Positions 46,434 to 58,122 of a stretch of DNA of 64,000 nt are shown here, piece after piece. The stretch is from Channa striata (taxonomy: Eukaryota; Chordata; Actinopteri; Anabantiformes; Channidae), in the NCBI GenBank assembly GCA_033026295.1, contig CM065185.1:7936001-8000000 (forward strand), given 5' to 3'. The notes under the pieces are model-generated. The model was not told the DNA's origin, did not search any database, and was given only the letters and a program-made list of their open reading frames with translations. The stretch's first letter is position 1. Each line of letters starts with the position of its first letter. A program made the position numbers and the translations under genes.

Positions 46434-47000
46434 CTTTGCTCCGTCAGGATCCCGCTACACTGCAGCTGGAGGCTCAGTCAGCCAGCGGAATTCCTCCTGA
46501 CTGCGGATGACATCCCGTCCAGAGGAATTTCAATGCAGCAAATTTTCCCCTTCTCCAGAAAAATGAAAAAAAAAAAAAAACTTTGAGCGTGGCCTGATGT
46601 TGGAGATCACGACGAGCTCCACAGGACGCCCCTCGGACACAGGAGCCCCATCCTCAGGTTTCCGTCTTTATGTTTGAGTAAATCTTAAATCCTGACCGAC
46701 CGGCGCAGTTCGGGAGCAGGAATTCCACAGATTTCCTCCATTCCTGGATCCTCAGTTTTCCCTGCGTAACGGAACAGCTGTGTGGCCGAGGAACACGCCT
46801 ACAGTCCAGCACCGGTCGACTGTGTCACAGCTGACCTAAAGAAGCGGTTCGTGTCCATGTCTGTCTGTCTGTCTTCTTTTCCCAACAGTTTTCCTTCCTC
46901 CCTCTGTCTCGGCGGCGTCTCCCCTGCGCTTTTCCTGCCGCACTGATCGGAGAACAGGCGTTGCGCACTGCGCATGCGCGGTCCACCCATTCTCTTCAAT
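46434..47000 (-). promoter_or_regulatory. camsap2: camsap2 5' leader and promoter region
   Basis: The region upstream of the camsap2 ATG is GC- and CpG-rich compared with the AT-rich flanks, as expected for a housekeeping or neuronal promoter. It includes an NRF1-type palindrome at 46969-46980 and an A tract at 46566-46580. The transcription start is not resolved. Confidence 0.5.
46969..46980. promoter_or_regulatory. NRF1 consensus site
   Basis: TGCGCATGCGCG matches the NRF1 consensus YGCGCAYGCGCR exactly. It lies about 540 bp upstream of the camsap2 ATG. Confidence 0.5.
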
Positions 47001-48386
47001 CCTGACAGGAGTCACCACACCACAGAGTATCAGATGGTTTTCAACTCCATGCAATGTTGTTTCATGGAAAAATGTGCAAAGAAACGACTGTAGCAGATTA
47101 ACTGAGATTAATTTTAGCTGTAGGAAAGAAGTGTGCCTTGTGTTGAGATTTTTTGGGAGGAGAGGCATTGGTGGATTTAGGTTATATGAGAAAAGTTACC
47201 CTGTCATTCCTAAAGCACTCCTGCTTTTAATCTTTTTAACAAGGACATTTAATTTCATTTCTATTCAAACTCTGAGAATTGCATCAACTACGAGCATGGC
47301 TTTACATGTCCAAAAACAGGTTCAAACATGTTGTGTGTCATGTCATGAAAAGAAACAGCAGCATGGCACTAACACCAGGCCCTGTTTGAGCAAACTAATA
47401 AAAGAAAACCAATGCATGGCATCGACCAAAAACAAGGTAGACACACTACAGCGGCATTCTCTTAAAGGACACTGAGGTGTACCTTCAGATTAACAAGGTC
47501 AGGGCTTGATGTGCAGGATGGAAACACATGGACACAAAGACATGCGTAAAAACACACACACACCTCAATGCCCCTCTGGTGTGTCAGGGGCTGAAACAGA
47601 TGTAGATCATGTCAGTGCTTTAATGATATGACACATTCAACAATGTCCAAAGTGTTATTTCAATTTTCAAAAGCACAGTTTAGCTTAAACAGTTGTTCAG
47701 TTGAACCTGTGTACAACTTTAAATGAATTTTAGATATTACAAGCATCATGTTGGGTGTCAAGATGACAACATGACAAAAAGGAGAAACTAGGGTTACACA
47801 TGAGAAGAGAATAACCAAGACACTGAAAATTACATTTAAAAAAATTACACGTCTGTAAAAGAGACAATAAAAGAGTTTGTCTGCTTTTCCCACAAAGTTT
47901 GTTTCACTGCTTGTCCCAAATTAAGAATGAACAGCAACTTGTCTGGGAACCTCAGCAGACTCATTTACATCAACCTTTACACTATATGAACTAAGAACAC
48001 CATGGAAAATATGAAAATTTTATTGTACGTTAAACATCTCTCAGATCCCAGAGTAAAAGACCCAGTTGCTAACAATGGGAGGTTCTGTGCAGCATGTAGC
48101 ACCAATGCTCCCTAGTGCCTAAAGCTGGTTCACACAGCTGAAGAAATCAGAAAGTATATATTCAATCCGGTCAATAGATGGCAGTCCTCTGCTAAATATT
48201 CATCTGAAACATACCATTTCAGTTCTGAATACCTTGTTTGTGCAGCTGTTTTTTGAAAAACATTATTTAGACGTGACTTGGTTGGTGTTCTATTCAAATT
48301 TCTTTTAATTAAAATGATAAATGCATTGAAACCATTTGCAGTGAACAACCTGCTCTGGTTCTTGCACATTTTAGTGTTCAAAAGAC
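47001..48386. other. Intergenic DNA between camsap2 promoter and ticam1
   Basis: AT-rich sequence. A 133-codon + strand open frame at 47074-47475 has no recognisable domain or splice context and is not called. The ticam1 transcript probably ends at the right edge. Confidence 0.5.
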
Positions 48387-48451
48387 TTTATTTCTATTTT
48401 TCCTAAACACAAACGTGCCCAAGAAAATATACCTTATTGCTCTTTGGCTTG
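48387..48451 (-). terminator. ticam1: ticam1 3' end, poly(A) signal
   Basis: TTTATT at 48387-48392 reads AATAAA on the minus strand, about 60 nt after the stop codon. A longer 3' UTR using a signal near 48018 is possible. Confidence 0.4.
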
Positions 48452-50224
48452 TTAACTTTGATTATCTTTGTCTGCACCTCCAATAGCATCCACAGTCATC
48501 TGAGAGTCATTGCCAATCATAATATACTGAGCATTTTCAATGTGAATGTTTCGCACTTGCTGCCACCCAGCTTGGCCGTCACTGCCATGCTGTTCACTGC
48601 AATTGAGAAGAAGATTTTGTGCCATTAAAAGGCTCAGTTTCTCTCTTTCAAGAAGCTGTGCCGCTTTACACTCTTCGATTAACTGCTTTTGAGTCTGGTT
48701 GTGCTGCTTGAGTCTGTCTTGTCTCTCTATCTGAGCTTTTACTCTCTTCTCCTCAACCCAGATATTTTTTTGTTTCTTAATGCATGCTGGAGTCATTGTC
48801 CTTTTAAGTTTTTTCTCAAAGTTCCTGCACTCTTCAAGTGGCACTATTGCCTGCAGAATTATAGGAATGTTCTGCTTGGGCATGGCGTTTTCCTGGGGCA
48901 GCAGAGGGATGACAGTGTTATACTTGTGTGTTTTGTTTATGGAGTTGATCAAAGCAGAGTTGGTTTTCATCTCCAGCAGACGAGTGTTGAAGTTGTGGGT
49001 AAGCAGCAGCACGGTGAAGGCCGAGTTGTTGATAGCATCTTCCACACAACTCAGAGTGCTCTTCCCAGGAATGGCAAAGTCGTCACAGAAAATAGCACCT
49101 TCGCTACCGATCACCTTTTCCAGTTTTTCCCTAATGCTTTGTGCCATATCTTCATCCTCTGGTGCATGCAGGATAACAAATGGATAAAATATTGCCTCTT
49201 CCTCTTCCTCTGCTCCTTTACATTCATGGATTTCACTTGGAACAGGCATCTTGGGTAGAAAAATGTTTGATCCAATTGGAAGGGAAATGTTTGGTTGAGT
49301 GCTCGGTTTGGTAGTTTGGTTTAGAGTCCCGCAGTGAGCTAAAGGGTTGTCCGGCTTCCTGCACACAGCTGTACATGTTGCATCCATCTGTGAGTCTTTT
49401 TTTAATTCAGACAGAGTAGATTTGTTGATTTTAGACTGAGATTGCCCGTTTGTTGCTTCACATTCACCAGCAAGGGCGGGGGTGTTCAGTTTAGAATCCT
49501 CTGTTGTTTCTGGAATTGTACTGTCTTCTCGTAATAAGATGGTTGGAGGTGAACTTATCTCTAGATGAGTGGGGTATGAGGCCTCTGAGAAGTTGGCCTG
49601 CAGAGGGCTTGGGAAACTGTGAGCTCTTCTAGACTGATCTCGACACAGAGTAACTCTTAAAGTTGAGTTTTCTTCTTTTAGGCTTCTGTCATAATCACAT
49701 AAGGATCCTGGTTTGAGCCCTTTGGGGGAGCAGATCTGCTCTGCAATATCAGGGCCGCAAACACCTTTAGCTTCCTCTATAAGTTGGTCGTATTCCTGCT
49801 CCTCATTACGCTTTGTTTTGCTGTCAGTGGACAGGGCTCTCTGGTAGGCCAGATTTGTCAGAAGCGGATCACACAGCCTCTGCTCAGACAACCTTTTAAA
49901 AATTCGAGCTAACGCCGCCAAAGTTTCTTTTGTCAGCTCATGAAAGTTACCACAATAATTTCTAAAATCTTCTAAATTACCACCCATTTGCAACGTTTCC
50001 GCCAGATGGTTAGCAAGGCAGTTGTTCTTCAGCATCTGGAATTTCTTCAGAGCTTGCACCTCCCTCTGGAGAACCACTAGACATAAACCTTGTATGATGG
50101 TATCTTCAGCTGACTCACCCAGCTGGATTGTCAGGCTTTGCAGTCGCTCTGGAGGTGCTTTGACTAATATGTCAAAGACGTCCCTTAGTTCCGTCCCTTG
50201 ATTGTTTTGTCCCTGGTGACTCAT
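48452..50224 (-). CDS. ticam1: TIR domain-containing adapter molecule 1 (TRIF)
   Basis: TRIF couples TLR3-type endosomal receptors to IRF3/7 and NF-kB and to RIP kinases. It is a single uninterrupted 590-codon frame, shorter than human TRIF (about 712). Residues 1-150 form a helical N-terminal region. A middle disordered region holds THLEIS at about 219-224, which fits the pLxIS motif that recruits IRF3. The TIR domain spans about 345-480, with box 1 (YPFVILHAPEDED) and BB loop (DDFAIPGKS, with the TRIF-type proline). A charged helix follows (QKQLIEECKAAQLLEREKL). The C-terminus has a RHIM-like segment, IHIENAQYIMIGNDSQMTV at about 560-578, whose core is IMIG rather than the usual V/I-Q-I/L-G. 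The start ATG is the first in the frame and is followed by MSHQGQNNQGTELRDVFDIL. Confidence 0.9.
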   Translation of the reverse strand: MSHQGQNNQGTELRDVFDILVKAPPERLQSLTIQLGESAEDTIIQGLCLVVLQREVQALKKFQMLKNNCLANHLAETLQMGGNLEDFRNYCGNFHELTKETLAALARIFKRLSEQRLCDPLLTNLAYQRALSTDSKTKRNEEQEYDQLIEEAKGVCGPDIAEQICSPKGLKPGSLCDYDRSLKEENSTLRVTLCRDQSRRAHSFPSPLQANFSEASYPTHLEISSPPTILLREDSTIPETTEDSKLNTPALAGECEATNGQSQSKINKSTLSELKKDSQMDATCTAVCRKPDNPLAHCGTLNQTTKPSTQPNISLPIGSNIFLPKMPVPSEIHECKGAEEEEEAIFYPFVILHAPEDEDMAQSIREKLEKVIGSEGAIFCDDFAIPGKSTLSCVEDAINNSAFTVLLLTHNFNTRLLEMKTNSALINSINKTHKYNTVIPLLPQENAMPKQNIPIILQAIVPLEECRNFEKKLKRTMTPACIKKQKNIWVEEKRVKAQIERQDRLKQHNQTQKQLIEECKAAQLLEREKLSLLMAQNLLLNCSEQHGSDGQAGWQQVRNIHIENAQYIMIGNDSQMTVDAIGGADKDNQS

Positions 50225-50660
50225 TTTCAGTTTTACTTGCTACTCCACCTTTAGCCTGTAGTGGAAACCACCAAGCTCACATATGGTTTTCTAACGTAAT
50301 CTGCTTCTTTTCATCACACGTTATGGGGATATGCACAATTTTCTGGACATCCTTGTAGCTTTAAAGAGATAAAATACAGTCAATATGTTTGGTTACAATA
50401 TTAGGTGTTTTTTGTACTTCAACTGCATGCTAAAAAAACAATACAATCGTTTGTATTATTAGTCCAAATGAATCTTTATAGATCAAACTTTTTGATTTTC
50501 TGATGCTTCCACAGTAACAAACGTGATGACAGTAACTCACCAGCATGGTGTTCCAGCAGCCATGACATTGAATTTAATCTGGTGTTTCCAGCTCAAATAA
50601 GGAAGTCACTCAGAGTTTCTCTTTTTCACTTCAGTTCAACCTGTAGAAAAGAAAAGTTTT
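50225..50660 (-). promoter_or_regulatory. ticam1: ticam1 leader intron, non-coding exon and promoter candidate
   Basis: Just upstream of the ATG a good minus-strand acceptor, tttccactacag, ends at 50256, so the leader in the coding exon would be 50255-50225. A strong donor, CATGCTG/gtgagt, lies at 50540, putting a non-coding exon at 50541 to about 50.6 kb. An ISRE-like element sits at 50614-50625. The model is inferred from splice signals alone. Confidence 0.45.
50614..50625 (-). promoter_or_regulatory. ISRE-like element
   Basis: AGTTTCTCTTTT on the + strand fits the interferon-stimulated response element AGTTTCNNTTTC with one mismatch. It lies about 70 bp upstream of the predicted leader donor of ticam1. 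Confidence 0.35.
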
Positions 50661-53600
50661 CTCTTAACAGTGCATTCGAGACGGAGGTCTCAGAACAGCA
50701 CTGTGTGTGGTGGTCCAACGTTTGGAGTCAAGTTTACCAGGAACCGAAACTGGCAATTGTAGGCCTCTGCCAACAGTAAGACTTTGAAACAGCATACTGA
50801 TGATGTCACAAGTGGTGTGCGTGTCTGTAGTATGGAAGCTCAAGAGGGACAAAATATGAAAGCAGGAAGTATTAATACCTGCTAAAATCACAGTTGTCCA
50901 CAATCACAAATGCTATCCATAGGAAATGCTATTCACAATGTAAACACTGACCTCTCTAACATACACTTTAATACACACATTAATATATACATACTTCAAT
51001 TTTATAGTATTGCAAATCCTCTTTAGCTCTTTTTACACAATAGGCAAAGCAAAAGAGAAGAATTCTGGCTTTTCTCCCTCTCTGCTGAGAGGCAAGTGTA
51101 TTTTTATCCACAGAGGAAACCTCCAACCCTGTATTTACCAGGGGTGGGGTTACACCAGGCAGAGTGCAAACCAACATCAAATCCGTCAATGCAGTGCAGA
51201 CACAGACCTTCTCTGTTCTTAGTGCTATGTGCTGTATGATATGTTTACTGTATGGCCACTACTGTGGGATAACTGTAACTCCATAGGAATTGTGGTTTCT
51301 ATGCCTTCCTTAAATATGACTATTGTTAGACTGATTTGCATGTTTCTTTACAGTATCTCTATTCAACTGAGGTACATAGTACATGGCACCAGAACCACAG
51401 CTCTGTTGTTTTAAGCATAGCTCCATGTATAGCCACCAGAATGCCAAACCACCTAAAGGACTGTACAAAAATTATTAGAGAACACATTTATATTTTAGTC
51501 TACCACTACCCTAAACCAGTAAATATAGACACAAATAGCCCTGCTGAATGTGAACCCCTTTTTTTATTCCATGTATCATACCTTAACTATACATAAAGCT
51601 ATGCTGAAGGATCGTAAGGCTTTGACCACATACTTTATCACTGCTCTGTGACATTCATTAATCCTGGCATGACATTTTTCCTTTTGCTTTGAGGGAAAAC
51701 AGTGTTTGCTCACTGGAGGCTGTGCTACAGCTGCACAAGTAAAAGCAACACTGAGTAAATTTTTGGAATTCTACTTTATCCTTTTGCAAACATCAGTTAA
51801 ATAAATTGTTGCATGCACATTACACACAATGCTACTTAAAGGCAAACTCGTTAAATTGCTACAGGTCACAGAATCTGATGGGTCACAGAATACAGTGTAA
51901 CACTGGTAGCAGGCTGAAGCCAAGCACTCATCCTAAAATATTGAGAATGCCTCAAGTTCTCACTTTATATAATGGGTGACAAGTTAACCAAGGGATTTTT
52001 CCATAAATGAACATTATAATAATGTAAGAAACATGCGATTTTTCCACATTCCCCAGATGAGTCCCTAACTAGACATGACACGTATCGTACAAACACTCTC
52101 ACCATACATACTGTCGTATACTTCCCTCATATATACACACAATCAAACAGATGGACAAATTTTTTTGCTGCAAACGTGAAAGCACAAACATAGAACACAC
52201 ACACATCCGCATAGCCTCAGGATCATCCTCAGTCACTTACGTAACACACTGCCAAACGTCCAGCTTTATTGAGGTCAGTTCTTCTAACGAGAGACACACT
52301 CTCCCAGCAGCTGCATGAGTCAGCCTGGCGTTAAATTTGCCTTCACCTTTAGGCAAAACATATAGTAGGAGGTGCTGTCAGTTCTGCAAATCGTGGCATT
52401 GTACATCTATAAAAATGCTTTTGTGACCTCTGTTGTTTTTTGGGGTGAAATTTGAGGCTGTTTCCAGACAACACGGTTTTTTACTATTAACTAAAGGGCA
52501 CAGACCTCTGTGTATCCATGTGTTTGTGTGTGTGGTTTCTGGCCGTGGGAGAGAGTCCTGAGGGAGACACAGAGGGGTCACATATAAGAGGCTTTAGGGC
52601 AGACAAGTGAAAAGGAGGCCCTTTCTTGGACAGAGATTATGGATTAGGATAAAAGACATATGAGTGGGGGATGCCCTCTCTTTTTATATCTTTCTCATCC
52701 ACTTGCTGCATCCCTCTCCAACGTTCCACGTTGTGTTTTGTTCAAAATGAGCAAGAAATGAAGAAGAACATCCAAAGAAAGACACCAAAGGATAAGCGTG
52801 TGAGATAAGATAGCGAGATAGGAGCCGAGCAAAAGATGAATTGAGACCCTGACCGATCAATATTCTCTTTAGAATTCAGTTTGTGAGAGACGAAAAGAGG
52901 CCATGCAACAAGCTGCCCTTTTCCCAGACACAAGATTCGTCACACATGCTAAGAGAATTTAACACACTCAATTCTGGCAGGCAAATATATGCTCCGCAGA
53001 CAGGTACATGTGAAGCCATACATACATTGAAACAGTGAATTAAATGCCTGCACCACTACAGCAGTTCGCTCTGGCATTTGGCATTTTCCTTCACTCTCCA
53101 CATTTCTAAGGGAAAAACACAAAGCAAAAGTTTTAAACTTTTATGCAACTGTTTATTATTTTTAAACTGATGTTATGCAGGGATGGCTGCAGCGCTGGGT
53201 CGCCACCATACATTCAGGCAAACTCAGTCCATGCGCATTTTATGTTTCGAAGCAGACGTTAACACATATACCATTGAGGCGAGTTTCTGTTGTTGACAAA
53301 GCGGGCCAACAGATCTGAGTTAATGTGACAGTTAACTAGCATTAATTCAGGAGCAAAGGTAAATGAAGCAGGCCTGTGGACACGATAGGGGGGTGCAGTG
53401 GGGATGGGAAGATGTGTGTATGGCACCACACTGGACCATGCTTGGGTGAGCATGTAGGCCATGCCAACAACAATGCATAATACAGCCTTTGGTGATGGGG
53501 GATGGATATAACCACACACAACACGCCCGCCTCACCTCACATACACACATAAATATGCACATATAAGCACACACAAGCTCGCACGCATGCACAGACATTG

Positions 53601-56600
53601 ATGGTGATGGGGCACGGAGCAGTTTATGCTCATATCAAGAGAAAGTCTTTGATCAGTGTGACAGGAAGGGCACTCGCCCCAAAGGAATTAGCTAACTCCT
53701 GCCTCGCAAAAGCACATCCACAATAAATCAGGCATGTTTGCATTTGCAACAGAGGGGAAATAATGTCTGATATTTAGCTTCATTAATATGCTAAATGTAT
53801 GAATATGATTTGTTCCAGTTCAGTTTTCAGAGTAACATGTCCAAGAGTGGCATGATAACCATAAAGAGTAGAACGTGCAGAAATTCAGGTTGCATGAATA
53901 ATCCGCTCAGTTTAATAGGTTGTTAATCTGCACAAGACATTTACATTTGGCTTTTAAATCAGCAAAGCGAAGAGTTTTATTTCTCCTCTACAAACATGAA
54001 AATTACAGTTTCTTATATATTACCAATTCTAAAATGGATTTAAGAGTTTGTTTACTACTGAAGTTATAGAACATTTGTAAGTCACAAGCACACCTCAGAT
54101 AAATGCTTCAAGTTTTAAAGAAATTGAAAAAGACTTAGTCCTTAATATGTTACAGTGAGGTAACTCACAAATTTCACTTGTGCGTCTCTTTTTTTCTTAA
54201 CTACGTCAATCATCTAACGACACCAGACTGGTGTTTACAGTGATTATACACTGAGTGTGTGAGGACACTGAGAGGACCTTTCACCTTTAATATCATGGGA
54301 TATTGATTTTATTAGCTTTGATTTTATACTTTCAATTGCAATTGTTTAGATAAAAATATGTACGTGGCTAATTTACAGTAATGGGTTAAAATTAAAATGG
54401 GTTGCTTGATAAAAGTTGGATGTATGATTTTGGCCATTTAAAAAGTTGTCCATTCACTCTTAGCAGTCATAGATCTATAGACAAGAGGAGAACGGAAGTG
54501 ACTGAACAAGAACATAGAGCATTAGAGGATAGGAATTAACAGAACTAAGAGAATAAATGGACCCAATCTGGCTGCACTTGGCATTAGAATGGCTGCCCAT
54601 CCACAAGCCCATGCCCAGTCCCCCATATCACTTTTGTCTGTCTCCAAACCCTGCGGATGCTCCGCTTGTATAGCAGATGCACATAACCAAAGGATGTGAG
54701 GCATGAAAGCAATGGGAAATTCATTACATGTTCCTACCCCCCTCCGTTCACCATAATCACCACAATTAGCAGACATCTGCAGTGTCTCCAAAGCTGCGAG
54801 TGTGTTCAGGCAATCAGAGCAGCTTCAGCGACAGCACTGACTGCAGCCCCCTCTGTGATGGGCCTCATCCTGAAGGGAAGCATTCCATTAGAAACTCAGT
54901 GATTAATTGAGACTGAGAATTCGCTCCTGGCATCGAGCAAGAATGAAACCCAACAGGAGGCATCCATGATGCCAGAGTTGTACATGGGATTGGTGGAGAT
55001 GGTCCAGAGTTGGTGGGGGATTGTGCCATACTCTTAATAATGTGAGATAAGGTGGACTGTGGTCTGCAATTAACTGTATGAGAACAGCTATATTAAGATT
55101 TCCTGACCCATCTAATCAGAACTGGTCTGAGTCTTATTATAATCCAGATTTCAGAGTTGCTAACTTTGAGGCAAAATATGTAAATGTAAGTTGTGCTATT
55201 GGCATCTGCTTCTTCAACATTACCCAGAGCACAATAGTTATGTACGACGTTGTGTACATCAAACTCGCATTAGTAAATGTGAACAAAAAATAACGTGTAC
55301 AAACAAAATGTTTGGGTTTTAATAGAGTGAAGGAATTATTTCTTGGCCCCCAAGAAGGCGATGTGTGTTTTTTTTTAGCATGCACTTCAGTTTAGGTTGA
55401 TTATGGTGTTTAGCTAGAGCCAGACCAACTGTTTCCATGTTTCCAGCATTTAAAGTCAGTCATAGGCTGCTTTCTTTAACCTATAGATACGAGAGAGTGA
55501 TAACATGGTATTATGAGAGTGCTAGCAATCTTTTCTTTTAACGCCTGTCAAGAAAGCAAATAGGCAGATTTCCGAAAATATCAAACTATTCCTTGTAAAT
55601 GTTTCAGAGTGTTGAGTGGGCTACTGTATGTGCTCCATCTGTAGAGGATGACAGCATGTTAGACAGCTCATTACTGAAGCAGTTGGAGATGTCACTCTTA
55701 CTAGGCACAGTATGGTACAGCCATGGCTTTAAGCCTCAGCTTAATACGTTGTCATGGAAATCAACAGTATCACATCGGACACTTTCCATTTGTGATGGGT
55801 CCGGGGCTGGCTTGTGCCGGAATCACACACACATATGGTCAAGAGAGTACATACCCACGTTATTCTTTTTTATATAATGCTTTTAATAACTGGTAACTAT
55901 GAGTAATAAACCATGAATCAGAACAACTTTGGGCAACCACCTTGTGAACATTTCTTGGTTTGGTGTTTGTCTTTTCTTGCTTTTTGGGTGAAACACTCAG
56001 AATCAATAAACTATTATAATGATACAAACTGAAAAATGTAATGTAGTAAAGTGTTAGCTAAAGCTAACAAATTAGGCGTACATATTTTTGCTTCTCTAAT
56101 GGAAAATTTATGTGTTTTCCACATTCTCAGTCTGGAGTTATACTTATTACTAAATATTAATTATTGTTAATGAACGTATTTGATTCCACATACCACATTC
56201 CATAAGAAATGTGGTGAGATGTGTGACTCAGTTGTAGAAAGCATTAATAAATTATTTGTTAACAATTAAAAAGTTACTTATAAAAGATATAACCCCTTTG
56301 GAAAGAATGCCTTGTGAGAATGTAGGAGCATTTTGTTAAAGTCATACGAGCACCACGCAACCCTCTAATTTAAAAGAAAACATGAATTGCTGTGAATATG
56401 AAATTATATGATTTTCACATAATAGCAGTCACACACACAAACACCCACTCTGTTAGGTTTGTGAAAGAGCTGTGATTGAAGCTGCACCTAAATTAAGAGG
56501 AAAGAGAGATTAGAAGCTTAAAGGAAATCAAGCCAAGGCTGTTGCTCTCATTTGGATGTTTGAAATTAGACCGAATACGGAATAAATCTAGGTGCTATAC

Positions 56601-57840
56601 TTCTGAGAGCATCATTCCCACCAGTTATGCAAATTAGCCTTCAAATTCACACAATAATGAGATGATGTGCCGCTTTGTTCAGATTTGAGTGTGCTATTTC
56701 ATCGGCTTAACGGAGACAAGAGCAGAGTGACTTCCAAAAAAGAGCTAATTTGTGGTCGACGGCCTCTTGGCTGTCGTAAAATTGTAGAGTCACAATGAAA
56801 TGGGTGTGATCCTCCACTTGGTGCTTCCTTCCTTCCAGTCCAAGGGTCTGGGCCTAATAAAAGCCTGTGTAGTGCATCACAGACAGGCTGCCTTTCTGCT
56901 GTGTGGAGAAATGTGTTCAATCACCATGGCTACCGGTCAGAGAAAAGCCCCCACTGTGGTTATTAGGATTTCTCTGTCTGCTCACAACCACATTCCCACT
57001 CGGTGTTATGGGTGTGAATCTGTACGTGTTCAGGAGGCCTGTGGGTCAAGGGTGATTCGGTATACAGGGAGAGTGTTGGAGTTTTAAATTTAAGTCCTTA
57101 TCACCAGAAACCGACTAAAACGGACCGCCCTGGACTCGACTGCCTCCCAACAGTAGCACTGATGTGAGAAGGGGAATATGAGAAAGCTTTGAGCAGTATT
57201 GATTCAGCCGAGTACTCTCAGAGCGAGTACCAGAGGATCTGAAGAGAGAATTATCCATGCACCATTTCCTCCCCTACTCCTGTGTGGAAAATTCTGCAGT
57301 TCCAGCTTTCTCGTAGCCTACATAAAGCAGAAATACACACGCTCACAAACTCATACACACTCTTACACAGACACACACAGACACAGATGGTCATATGCAC
57401 ACAGACTTTTGTGGGGTTTGATGTTGCAAAATGATGCTTGTTTGATTTATTTATAGAAGTTGCTTTAAATCCGATTAGTCCGATCTTATTTTTAGCAAAT
57501 TCATCCTAAAATAGGACAAGGAACCAAATGAAATTCTCTTTTTCTCTCAGTACCCGGCCGTTTCCTCCGATAAGAAATTGCACATATTGCACATATGTTA
57601 GGATGAGAGCTCATTGTAAACACTAAAAGCAACGAAGGACAGACTCGGGTTGACTTAAGTGCTGCAGTTTGACTCTTAGTCCACATAAAGAGATTATTGG
57701 AACCCATAAAGTGTAGAGGATAAAACCACCACTGAAATGTGAATTTCTGAGACACAGGGCATTGTCTGCATATGCCGCTTTGCCCTGGGTATCCTGCTCC
57801 ACTCCCCACCCGCTTTCTCCTGAATAATACACGACAAGCC
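50661..57840. other. 7 kb intergenic region, no gene recognised
   Basis: AT-rich DNA with no open frame resembling a known protein and no run of plausible exons. It holds one recognisable interspersed repeat at about 55.4-55.6 kb, short CA runs, and AT-rich stretches with homeodomain/POU-type motifs around 56.6 kb. Conserved non-coding elements could be present but cannot be told from one genome. Confidence 0.5.
55400..55600 (+). repeat. Teleost interspersed repeat copy, same family as 35165-35480
   Basis: GTTTAGCTAGAGCCAGACCA, CTGTTTCCATGTTTCCAGC, GAGAGTGCTAGCAATCTT and GTCAAGAAAGCAAATAGGC, then AAAATATCAAACTATTCCTT, follow the order of the percomorph repeat that ends in aactattccttta. The copy is diverged. 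Confidence 0.5.
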
Positions 57841-57854
57841 CCCTCCCCCGCGCC

Positions 57855-58122
57855 CCGCCGTCCAATGACAGGCGCGCATGTTATCAAGCTATCTCCTCGG
57901 AGCCAATCCCGCTCCTCCCGGTAATCCCTGTAAACCGGATGCCCTCCCTCCCGCTTCTCAAAGAAACGTAATCTGTGGATCAGTGAGGCGGTCGCACAGT
58001 CGCTGTGAAGTTGCTCTCGGATGGAGGTGATGGAGAGAGAAAATACTCATTGTGGCAGACTTGAAGAGATCGCATCAGTCCACTTTTCAGGACCAGAAAA
58101 TGCTGCAGAGTAACAAACAGGG
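57855..58122 (+). promoter_or_regulatory. Promoter and first-exon candidate of an unseen gene
   Basis: Two CCAAT boxes (GTCCAATGAC near 57860, AGCCAATCCC near 57902) lie in a locally GC-rich stretch. About 60-220 nt downstream follows sequence ending CAGGG/gtgaga, a good donor at 58122. A 30-codon open frame starts at the ATG at 58021 and stops at 58111-58113, before the donor, so the exon would be 5' untranslated leader with a short upstream ORF. The rest of the gene would lie beyond the window on the + strand. No homology identifies it. Confidence 0.4.

Noticed and set aside
47074..47475. A 133-codon + strand open frame between camsap2 and ticam1
   Set aside because: No domain, signal or splice context, and the composition is that of AT-rich non-coding DNA.
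48689..49258. A 189-codon + strand open frame inside ticam1
   Set aside because: It is antisense to a clearly coding TIR-domain protein and has no recognisable domain; a shadow of the real frame.
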